The notes under the pieces are model-generated. The model searched no databases. It was not told the DNA's origin and worked only from the letters and a program-made list of their open reading frames with translations. Shown piece by piece: positions 13,014 through 22,073 of a stretch of 64,000 bases of DNA (its first letter is position 1; each line of letters opens with the position of its first letter). This DNA comes from Silene conica. Its lineage: Eukaryota; Streptophyta; Magnoliopsida; Caryophyllales; Caryophyllaceae. Made by a program: the position numbers and the translations under genes. The DNA lies in the NCBI GenBank assembly GCA_029255685.2, contig CM055316.2, positions 79,606,861 through 79,670,860 on the forward strand, read 5' to 3'.

Positions 13014-13239
13014 CTAAACTAGGCCAGATTCATTCTGTTAGAAGTTAGTTACAGGTTGTTGAGTTTGTTAGGCTGATTCATATAAATATGATTAGGACAT
13101 GTAATTTAACCATCTCAGATATTTTACACATCAATACAATATCACGTTTTATTTACTCTGTCTTCTTCCTTGTTCATTCTCTCTCAATACTTCAACAACC
13201 TTGCTCATTAATGGCTTCCAAGTTCTGCAGAAACTTCCA
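12980..13239 (+). repeat. 3' LTR of copia element 2
   Basis: A 260-bp LTR paired with 8163-8424 and followed by the target duplication TTGAC at 13240-13244. Confidence 0.94.
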
Positions 13240-13918
13240 TTGACGGCCGTGTTGCCGGCTTGTTGACGACCGTGTTGCCGTGGGTTGTTGACTTATTGCT
13301 GGGTTGTTGTGCGAGTTGTTGTCACGTTGCTGTGCAAATTTTTGCTTCTCTTTTTTCCTTTTTTTTCTTTTTGTTTTAATTTTAATTTTAATTTTTTCTT
13401 TTTTAGTTTTTGGTTTTGTTTTTTTAGTTTTTGTTTTTTTTAAGTTTTAAAATTTATTTAAGTATAAAGAAGTTTGTGACGGAGGGGTGACCGGAGTAGT
13501 TGATAACAAATCCCTTGTGTTTAAGGGAATCATGGAAGAGAGATAAAATCAATTGAATGAATCATTAAAAAAATATGGGAAGGGCGGTCTGGTAAAAATC
13601 GTATGTAAAAGAGTAAAATCCGTATGTGAAAAAGCACGTCCCCTAAACATTATCTGCATTTTTAGTGGAGTGGCTTGGAGAGAAAGGTAAAATATTTTAA
13701 AATATCATAATTTCTTAAGATATTATCACAATATTTATTAATAATCATCTCGAAATATTAAAGATACAATAAAATAAATAAATACCAAAATACAAATTTT
13801 TGGTGTATACATATGAAAAATGACTTTAGATTCTTGATTAATTGTTTTTTCATTTAACAGTTTTTTGTTAGGTTAACTTGAATTTCTTCAAAAGAAGTAC
13901 TCTGACGGGGGTGTCGCT

Positions 13919-14340
13919 AGGGCCTAGGGGTGGGCATCCAAAACATGACCGGAACCGAAATTAGCAAAGATTATGGACCGGGACCGGAATATAAAAATTC
14001 TTGACCGGGACCGGACCGGTAAAATTTCGGCATGAGGACGGACTGGACCGGTTGGAGCGGAATTTGAATATTATGGACCGGTAAAATTATGGATCGGTAA
14101 ATTTATGGACCGGAATTTGAATATTATGGACCGGTTGGACCGGCTTGGACCTGTTTGGACCGGATTTTAATATATTTTCGAGGAAAAACATAAAAAAATA
14201 TAAATCTGGTTCAAACCAGTCCCGGACCGGACCGACAACCGGATCTTAAAAAATGGTGGACCGGAGACCGGACCGGAATTTTTATTTTCGGTTTTAGTCC
14301 GGTAGATTCCGATCCGGACCGAATTTTGCACACCCCCTAG
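13919..14340. mobile_element. hAT-type MITE with GGACCGG repeats
   Basis: A 422-bp element flanked by an exact 8-bp duplication GTGTCGCT (13911-13918 and 14341-14348), the size made by hAT transposases. The ends are imperfect inverted repeats (CTAGGGGTGGGCA against TGCACACCCCCTAG). The interior is rich in GGACCGG and GACCGG units. No transposase is visible. Confidence 0.82.
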
Positions 14341-14348
14341 GTGTCGCT

Positions 14349-14621
14349 TAATTAAAGGTGGTGAAAAACAAAAGAAGAGAAATGATGGTAGATGAGGGAA
14401 AGGAGGATAGAATTATTTGGGTAAGGGAATGAAAAGTAACAAAGGTAATATTGTAAACATCGTATGTGAAAGAGAAATCTGTATGTGAAAAAACACGTTC
14501 TTCTACCGGTCGCCATAAACCGACCCACCACCGACAGCAAGAATGTCCCTTAAAACTGCCATCAACCGCCATAAGCGACCTACCACCAACCGCTATTAAC
14601 CAACCACCCTACTATGACTAA
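14349..14621. other. Intergenic DNA with an isolated TIR end
   Basis: Positions 14461-14497 match the right terminus of the 7804-13640 family (GTATGTGAAAGAG followed by GTATGTGAAAAAACACG). I cannot place a matching left end, so this looks like a truncated copy. No gene is visible. Confidence 0.5.
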
Positions 14622-14624
14622 TAA

Positions 14625-15641
14625 AAGGTTGTTTGGTTTATGTGAGAATTAATTTCATGTAGAGAGTAAAAATTCACATGGTTTAAGTTCTTACAGGTAA
14701 TTCATGGAAAATACCCAATATTTGTTTGGTTGCTATCTAGTAATTGACTATTTCCATGAAATAAATCTCTCCATGTTGTTTGTTGGATAATTCAATTCCT
14801 ATGATTTTTTTGTTGTAAATATTATTCTACCCTTTGCTAAAATTTATTAGTTCGCCATTAAATTCACAAATAGGGCATACAACATACAAGTTTTAACAAC
14901 ATGAAAAATATAACTATTTTCCAATATTATCATAAAATAAAATAACATAAATTAAAATAGTTTAAATTAAGCCGCAAAAATTAAACGACTAAAAAAACAT
15001 GAGAACGTAGAGAATGGAAAGGATGTGTTTTTAGACCACTCTCATCCAAGGTCACAAAGAGGGGTGGGTCACCTTATTCATCCCTTAATGCAAAAATTAG
15101 CATGACCTTCACTCAACCTTTACTCAAATAAGTTCATGGGATGACCTTCTACACATTTTTTCTGATCCGACACATGGCGACATGGCGGGTTTTTATTTGC
15201 TGGGCACAAGTATTGAGGAAGAGAGGTAAATTTTGTTGGGTGGAAAACTTGAGAAATGATTGGAAATGTTGGAAAGTGGAAGAATAATTGGGATGGTGAC
15301 TTGGATCGCGACTTTCTACTTGAGAGTGTAAAGGTGGGTCAAGATAAATAAGGTGAGATTAAGAGTAAAACACGAGTCGTGACCTAATTAAGACGACCTT
15401 GGACGGGGTGGTCTTAATAGGGGTAAAATACTAAACATCATCACTCATAAAAAACATAGGAAGTTGGAATGACCAAAAAGGGGTTAGGTCATCAACTTCC
15501 CGCATGATGTAGGAATTCAAGTTTCTATAGAATTCTAAATTCTTCCATTTTTTGAAAAAACGGGTAACCAAACCAAAGGCATAAATCTCAATTCATGGAA
15601 TTTTAGACTTCATGTGTTTTTATGGGCAACCAAACAACCTC
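14625..15641. mobile_element. Harbinger-like MITE, host to a nested MITE
   Basis: The ends AAGGTTGTTTGGTT and AACCAAACAACCTC are inverted repeats flanked by TAA on both sides (14622-14624 and 15642-15644), the 3-bp duplication typical of PIF/Harbinger elements. A second element sits inside at 15034-15413. There is no coding sequence. Confidence 0.7.
15034..15413. mobile_element. Harbinger-like MITE nested in 14625-15641
   Basis: The ends GACCACTCTCATCCAAGGTC and, inverted, GACCACCCCGTCCAAGGTC are flanked by TTA on both sides (15031-15033 and 15414-15416). It is 380 bp with no coding sequence. A relative lies at 57049-57420. Confidence 0.78.
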
Positions 15642-15644
15642 TAA

Positions 15645-16563
15645 GAAGATCAACAACAACCACCTCTCCAAAAATCTAAAATTCCAAATTCATAAATTTA
15701 CAACCTTAATTGTAAAAATTATTCTTTCTAAAATTATAAAAAACATTCATTTAATCAATTAAAAGGCGTGTATTGAGAAATGCAGTTGAGTTTAATATTG
15801 GTGGAAGAAGATGACTAGATGAGGAAAGAGATGAATATCAGTTTTTTAGGTTGGTGAACATTGTTTAAGTTGGAATTTAATGGCAAAACTAATGAGCATG
15901 GTACTTTGGTTACGGTATGATTGTATGAATAGTAGTAAAAAAAATTCTTGTAAATTGTTTGGTTATTCAATAGGTAAATAACTATTTAATGATTACATTA
16001 ATAATTAGTAGATTAACATTTAATTAGTATAAGGGCAAGTGCAATGGTTGACAAAAATATTGTAGCTAGAAATTGCCACCTCACTTTTTCAAGCTACTCT
16101 CTATTTAAGCTATAACTACAGCCAATGGTCAAGCAATAGTATTTGTAGCTTAAATGACCCCACAATTTTAAAGTATAATAAAAATATTGTATTAGTATTG
16201 GTTAAGTGAAATTGTGGGTCTTCTCAAGCAAGTAGCTCCATACAAAATGTTTTTGTATTAAAAATAAAAAAAATAAAAGAAAATTGATGTGATAATATGG
16301 ACGCACGAAATTGTACGAAATGTTTTTGTATTAATATAGATAAGATATGTGTTAACCATACACCAATGACCTACTCCGTTACTTTCTCCGTTAACCATGA
16401 TGGTTTTACAAAAACGGATATTTATAAACCTACTTTTCCCATTTAATTAATTTTGTCTTTTTGGTGCACTTAAGTTTACTCTTTATTATAGTTGGTAACA
16501 TCGAAATGGTATACGTATTTTTCTCCTTTTGTCCAAAATCCTCTTCACTAACACACCAAAACC
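15645..16563. other. Intergenic DNA without a recognisable gene
   Basis: AT-rich sequence. Around 16030-16250 there are short phrases of the type GCAATGGTTGAC and CAATGGTCAAGC that recall degraded MITEs. I could not define ends, and I see no coding region. Confidence 0.4.
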
Positions 16564-16566
16564 TTA

Positions 16567-18055
16567 GAGCATTATTTACCATGGAGTATTTGCTCTCCAT
16601 GCATAAATTTCCACAAAAAAATTCTCCATGGCTTGAATTATGATGGAGAGTTTCTCCATCCCCATGAAGCTCCATAAATTTCTCCATGTTTGTGGAGAAA
16701 AATGGGATAGATAGAATAATAAAAAATGGATTAAGAGTGGGTAGATAGATAAAAAAATGCGTAGAAAAAAAACTGGGTCCCATAATGAAGAGATTGATGG
16801 AGAAAAAACAAGTATCCATTGTAATTGAAAGGATAATTTGTTAAAAACCACCTAATATGTTCACTTTTTTACAAATAACCACCTAATATTTATAATTTTA
16901 CATATAACCACCACATTTTTTTGCATAACTAGCCAAATCCACACCTTGTTTTAAATATGTTCACGGTTTTCTTATTTTCCGACATTTTTACGGAACTACG
17001 ACTCATATTCAACTCATGGTTAAGTGAAATACCTATTTTACCCCTCAAATATTACTTTCCCAATTACTCAAATATAACCTATTACATTATGGCCAAAAAT
17101 CATCAAGAAAAAACCTAATCATAATCAGGTTCATCCCCAAATCATCACTCTTTGATTCTGAATTTTCTTAACAGAAGCGACGTATGAAGTACTGCCCCAT
17201 CTCAATGAAACTGAATTTGGCAGTGGTGTGATAGATGAGCTTTTTTATATGCAAACAAACAGGAATATGCAAGCGTATTGATCTTTTGTTGGTGTCATAC
17301 TATTCTTCTGTGATCTTAAACATTTTTTTTGAATCTTATGATCTTTCTTTAACCCAAAAAGTAAAAAAAATTATCGGTCATATACAATATCTTCATTTCA
17401 TTGTGAAATTATCTGGGTTGCCAGCTTGCTAAGAGCTTGGAGTTGCAGTCACTTAATTACGAAATTGTATAATCCAAAAATCAATTGTATAAAAATATCC
17501 CAAATTATCAAACCCTAATTTCACAGAACCTAACTAAACCATACCTAGAATTTGATTGATCTTGTAATTTTCCGACGATATTTTGCATAATTACGAACTA
17601 CACGAACAATTTCTAGTAGAGGATTAACAAATTAACAAAGAAAAAAATCCAAACCCTACCCAGAAAAGTTATTGATAAAGTTGTAAAGTTGAAATAATTT
17701 TGGGGCTTTTGATTAAGGTGAGTGAGCAATAATAAAATGGGAGGGAGGGAGTGATTGATAAACGAGGGGTAAAATAGGTATTTCACTTAAACATGAGTTG
17801 TATACGAGTCGTAGTTTGTAAAAAAGTCGGACAATAAGAAAACCGTTAACATATTTAAAGTAAGGTGTGGGTTTGGTTAGTTATGCAAAAAATATGGTGG
17901 TTATTTGTAAACTTATACATATTAGGTGGTTATTTGTAAAAAAATGAACATATTAGGTGGTTTTTAACAAATTATCCTAATTGAAAATAATTAAATCGAG
18001 AAAAATAGATAGACATAAAGAGAGGGAGAAAAACCATCCATGGTAAATGATGCTC
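16567..18055. mobile_element. Harbinger-like MITE carrying a MULE
   Basis: The inverted ends GAGCATTATTTACCATGG and CCATGGTAAATGATGCTC are flanked by TTA at 16564-16566 and 18056-18058. Removing the MULE at 16831-17977 and one copy of its target duplication leaves about 330 bp, a normal MITE size. No coding region is visible in the outer element. Confidence 0.8.
16831..17977. mobile_element. Long-TIR MULE, non-autonomous
   Basis: A 1147-bp element flanked by an exact 9-bp duplication TAATTGAAA (16822-16830 and 17978-17986), diagnostic of Mutator-like transposition. The TIRs are about 210 bp (16831-17045 against 17760-17977), with repeated phrases such as ACCACCTAATAT. No MuDR-type transposase is visible. 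The 17.1-17.7 kb interior could be captured host sequence, but I recognise nothing in it. Confidence 0.87.
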
Positions 18056-18058
18056 TTA

Positions 18059-18535
18059 ATCCACACCCGTGAAAATCTCACCAATTTTCATTCTAATTTT
18101 TTAAGCTTTCTCTCTTCAATTTACTATCCAACTCACTTTTTCACTCATCACCCAAAAACATAAAAAAATCACCCACATCAACAAATACTCAATTTTTCTC
18201 CTCACTCATACTTTAATATTAAAAAAAAAAAATCACAAAATAAACAAGAAAGTGTGATATGCAGGTACAAGTGGGCACCACTTTGCAATTCTCACCCATT
18301 CTCATACACGCGGAAATTTTCTCCACATTTTGTCAACTTCTTTCCTACTTTATTTTTTTTTGTATTATTAAATCAATTCTCAACAATTTCATGAGAAAGG
18401 GTGAGAAGACCATTGTGGATGCTTAGCTTCGTCTCACTAGCATAAAAGTTCATCCTTAGTCCCAACACCTTAAAAGAAATCCTTAGCTTTAGACATAATA
18501 ATAATAGTTTTTATTTTTATTTTTATTAGCATGTA
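18059..18535. other. Intergenic DNA without a recognisable gene
   Basis: CT-rich and A-rich low-complexity sequence between two MITEs. I see no coding region, RNA gene or clear repeat boundary. Confidence 0.4.
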
Positions 18536-18820
18536 CTCCCTCCTATTCTGAATAATTGTCACATTTCGGGTTGGGCACAGGAATTAAGGAATTCATTTGT
18601 TTAATGTAAAGTAATGTGTGGGGTGAGAAGATTGGAGAGAGGGAATGTATTTTGATTATTATTGTGAGTAGAGGTGATTAAAATAAGTAGTGTTGTGGGG
18701 GTATTATTGTGGGTTAGAGTGAATAAAATAAGTATAAACAATGTCCCAAAATGGAATATGTGACATTTACGTGACTAGACGAAAACGGCAAATGTGACAG
18801 TTATTCAGAATAAGAGGGAG
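18536..18820. mobile_element. Stowaway MITE
   Basis: The inverted ends CTCCCTCCTATTCTGAATAA and TTATTCAGAATAAGAGGGAG are flanked by TA on both sides (18534-18535 and 18821-18822). This is the Tc1/mariner Stowaway signature. It is 285 bp and non-coding. Confidence 0.9.
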
Positions 18821-18822
18821 TA

Positions 18823-19254
18823 ATTTATAATGATGTATATATGTATATACGCTATTCATTATATGTATATATGTATGAATGAATGACTTCACCACAAACC
18901 CATCGCTAAAGAGTTTTTGCGGCGATTATCTCTTCAAATTTTAGCCGCAATGACGCAATAGGAAAATTTTGTAAATTTCAATGTCATTTCTTTTAAAACG
19001 ACTATATTATTCTCGTGTCACAAACTCTAATTTTAGCCCAACATAGCAACATGTATATACGATATTTTACTAAAATCCATTATAAAATATTTTTCCCCTA
19101 GCAAATGCAAATCCCGCACAATCCAATTTTCTTTCGCATAGACTATGGAACAGAATTTCATCATGAATGTACTTAATCGCGTTCCAAAATTGCGTCGATT
19201 TGATGACAACCATGTAGCCTTTCCGTCACTAATATCCCTTTGATAGTAGATTAG
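18823..19254. other. Intergenic DNA without a recognisable gene
   Basis: AT-rich, with short TATATGTATATATG-like repeats at 18830-18875. I see nothing that I can support as a gene. Confidence 0.4.
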
Positions 19255-19545
19255 TAGAAGTTTTTGCCAAAATGATGTTCAAAACGGAAATAATTAACAA
19301 AATGGTGCTCGTTTGAAACTATTTACCAAAAATGGTTTCACGTCACCATTTTTGGGTTTTTTTTTAAAAAAAATATTCGTAAACATGTCACTGTCCTAGA
19401 CAGCGACCAGTTGATAAGCAAAATAGGAAGAATGGCCAGAAGTTGGGGAATGTGGAAGTGCATCTCAGACAGCGACCGGTTGAAGAAGTGATTTTTTTTG
19501 CCGAAGACAGCAGCGACATGTTTACGGAAATTTTTCAAAAAAAAG
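19255..19545. mobile_element. Degraded copy of the 45.8-kb foldback element
   Basis: 19260-19350 matches the left arm of the 45802-46136 element (phrases AACAAAATGGTGCTC and GAAACTATTTACCAAAAATG). The middle carries the same GACAGCGACC motifs. The right arm is missing or unrecognisable, so this is a truncated relative. Confidence 0.6.
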
Positions 19546-19656
19546 GGAATATGCGCTTTACTACATCAAAATCAACAACGTTTACGAAACCGATAAATTT
19601 GAGCAAATTGTTAATTATGCATGTTTGTTTTCTCTTTGGTCGATCAAAGCGTATAA

Positions 19657-20114
19657 GAGCATCTCCAATGGTAAGCTAGTTGTTAATTGACAAACGTAGG
19701 CTAGTAGCAGGGACGAAGCTCAAGTGAAATGAGTGAGGGGGCCGAAAACTTATAGTATTAATCATACAATTATATCATGTTATAATATTATAATAACTTG
19801 ATTTTTGTATGAGGAAGAAATACGAAGGATACAAATATTATGAAATAATGAGCAAAATATTTTGTTGGAAAATGATGATAAATGAAGAGGAATAAGTATG
19901 ATTGGAAAATAAACATAATTAATACATCAAAATTTGGTCATAGGAAGAATAAAACCTAGAATCTCATGACTAGATGTAATTAGCATTTACCAACTAAGCC
20001 ATACAATTAAGTTGCCTATAATACTATACATAAATTAATGTATTCTGAACCCGTTGACCACTGCCTGAGCTTCGCCTTTGGCTAGTAGCAACTAGCTTAC
20101 CATTGGAAATGCTC
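19657..20114. mobile_element. MITE with a nested TIR insertion
   Basis: The inverted ends GAGCATCTCCAATGGTAAGC and GCTTACCATTGGAAATGCTC suggest a Harbinger-like MITE; flanking TAA and TTA are similar but not identical. Inside, 19710-20079 is bounded by an exact 11-bp repeat GGCTAGTAGCA (19699-19709 and 20080-20090) and has short inverted ends (GGGACGAAGCTCAAG against CCTGAGCTTCGCCTT). Confidence 0.62.
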
Positions 20115-20401
20115 TTAAGCTATAAATATTACTACAATGGTAAGTTACTAATGTTATGGCTTAGATGGACCCATATGTCAACTAATTTCCATATAACCCT
20201 TTTATTTTAATACATTTACTTATTTTACGTAAAAAATAAAAATTAAAAATACACTCCTATTTCCACGTGTGTAATTTTAGTTGGTAAATTTATTTTGTAG
20301 GAACATTTGAGCTACTAGCTCCATGGAGCCAATAACTCATTTTAAACTACTTGAAAAAAGTGTTTCAATGATCAAACTACTTAGGCCCTGTTCTTTCTGG
20401 C

Positions 20402-20632
20402 TTATTTTCAGTTCGTTTCGTTTCAGTTCAGCTCAGCTCTATTCAGTTCAGTTCAGTTCAGTTCAGCTCAGTTCAGTTCAGCTCAGCTCTATTCAGTTCA
20501 GTTCAGTTCAGTTCAGTTCAGCTTCATTCAGTTCAGTTCAGTTCAGTTCACTTCAGCTCAGTTCAGTTCAACTCAGCTTCATTCAATTCAGTTCAGTTCA
20601 GTTCAGCTCAGCTTCAATTCATTTCACCTGAA
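20402..20632. repeat. TTCAG/CTCAG pentamer satellite
   Basis: About 230 bp of tandem five-base units, mostly AGTTC or AGCTC in phase, with occasional longer spacers. The repeat gives an open frame in several phases only because the pentamer lacks stops; this is not a gene. The upstream phrase AGGCCCTGTTCTTTCTGG resembles a MITE end. Confidence 0.88.
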
Positions 20633-20714
20633 AACTTTTTTATTTGCAAAGTCCTTTTTATGAAACAATGGAGAACTAGGAAAATAAAATTTAATTATTT
20701 AATTGAATCGTACA

Positions 20715-20842
20715 AGTATGTACTTTAATAGTAAAGTTAATAGAAAAGTTGCCCAAGTCCTTAATCGAATAATTTTGAAGCATGTACTTTAACAGTAAAG
20801 TTAATAGAAAAGTTGCCCAAGTCCTTAATCGAATAATTTTGA
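20715..20842. repeat. 64-bp tandem duplication
   Basis: Two adjacent 64-bp units (20715-20778 and 20779-20842) differ at only a couple of bases, indicating a recent local duplication. Confidence 0.85.
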
Positions 20843-20872
20843 ACTTCAGATCCTTAACTAGAAAAATAATAA

Positions 20873-21736
20873 GGCTATTTAGCATATTACTACCTAATAA
20901 GTTTAAAATTTTACATCTTACTACCTAATATGTTCAATTATTCAAATAACTACCTAATAAGTGTAAAAATTGACAGATTACTACCAAAATGACGGAAATT
21001 GCTAAAAAATGACGGAAATCAGATTATTTCGTCTCATTTAAATTTAAAACTTAATTTAATACCTAAATTACCCCCTCCTTCCTCCATTAAAACACCTTTC
21101 TCCTTCAACAAAAACTCACTTCCCCCTATTCTCCATCAATGTCGCTCCAAACCCAGATTCTCAATACAATCTTCAAGATCAATCTCACATTATAATATTT
21201 TGATACAACCAAACAATTAAAAACCGCAAAGTAATTTTTCTCGTTGATGGGGGATGAAATTATCAAATTTTATACAAAATAATCAAATTAGGGGAAAAAT
21301 TTTATACTGAAAATAAAATGAAAAAATGCTTACTTGATTAATTTTAGAAGACAACAGAAGACTATCTCTCTCTAGTGCTGCAAATTAGGCATGTTCATGG
21401 AGGTTTTGATGGATAAAAATGACGGCTTGAATATTGAACTTACAGTGAGTTTAATGGGGGAGGGAGATGGAGGAATAACTTTATTAAGGGAAGGGTAAGA
21501 TGGTCATTTAACTTAACCCGGGAGGGGGATGGAGGAATAATTTTATTAAGGGAAGGGTAAGATGGTCATTTAACTTAACCCGAACATTTAAAATTAACTT
21601 AAGTTCAGTTTCCGTATAAAAAGGTAGCAAACTGATTAATGTTGTGTGATTTTAGGTAGTTAGTTGCAAAATTAATTATATTAGGTAGTAAGATGTAAAA
21701 TTTTAGACTTATTAGGTAGTTATTTGTCATATTTCC
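20873..21736. mobile_element. Long-TIR MULE, non-autonomous
   Basis: An 864-bp element with an exact 9-bp duplication AAATAATAA (20864-20872 and 21737-21745). The ends are long imperfect inverted repeats built on ACTACCTAATA phrases, similar in style to the 16831-17977 element. An internal tandem repeat of about 63 bp lies at 21458-21583, with the phrase AAGGGAAGGGTAAGATGG in each unit. No transposase is visible. Confidence 0.83.
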
Positions 21737-22073
21737 AAATAATAATAATATAAGTCCTTGTCTTGCCCATTTACACTTTTACCCATTACTCGATAAGATA
21801 GTACGTGAGATTAAGTAAAATGACGTGCGAAATTTAACAAATACGTTATTAAAATTAGGATCTCGTAATAAACAATTTTTTCACATTAACACGAATTCAA
21901 TAGTGTAATATTTTACTTTTGTCTCATTTAATAAACGGATGCGTTCGTAGTCTTAACTCGAATTCAGCTTGAGAATCAAGCAAAACCCCCGTTGACAAAA
22001 ACCCAATCCAAATCAACCCCCAAAACCCTAGAAAACCCCCCAATTTCCCCTTCCCGATTCCTCATAATCCGCC

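Larger units (their letters stand above)
8163..13239 (+). mobile_element. Ty1/copia LTR retrotransposon (element 2), young
   Basis: A full-length copia element on the + strand. It has LTRs of 262 and 260 bp beginning TG and ending CA, target duplication TTGAC at 8158-8162 and 13240-13244, an initiator-Met primer site and a polypurine tract next to the 3' LTR. The two LTRs differ by only about three events, so the insertion is probably under one million years old and is the youngest LTR insertion in the window. The coding region is nearly whole, with about one break. It sits inside the 7804-13640 TIR element. Confidence 0.95.
7804..13640. mobile_element. Non-autonomous TIR element split by copia element 2
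   Basis: Inverted ends of about 34 bp (7816-7850 and 13601-13635, core TTTTTCACATACGGA) define an element of about 755 bp once the copia insertion is removed. The flanking CCCTAAAC at 7796-7803 and 13641-13648 is an 8-bp target duplication, or 9 bp with one mismatch, so MULE or hAT are both possible. No transposase is visible. Related ends occur near 14461 and 51030. Confidence 0.72.
5632..13811 (+). mobile_element. Old TRIM-like LTR element, heavily interrupted
   Basis: Two diverged copies of a roughly 400-bp LTR-like sequence flank about 130 bp of non-coding internal sequence (7431-7559), which is the layout of a terminal-repeat retrotransposon in miniature. The best matching blocks are about 5700-5885 against 7600-7785, then near 5965-5999 against 13700-13735. 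The left copy starts with TG at 5632 and holds a Helitron and a TIR element. The right copy starts at 7560 and holds another TIR element that carries copia element 2. No coding capacity remains, and I see no clean target duplication. It is the oldest layer here. Confidence 0.62.

Noticed and set aside
17235-17432. A 65-codon frame within the MULE interior as a captured gene
   Set aside because: The peptide shows no motif I recognise and has an AT-rich, intron-like composition. Capture remains possible but is not supported by the sequence alone.
20323-20631. Open frame rich in Ser-Val-Gln-Phe through the pentamer repeat
   Set aside because: The frame is open only because the five-base unit contains no stop. 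The composition is a repeat artefact, with no domain or gene context.
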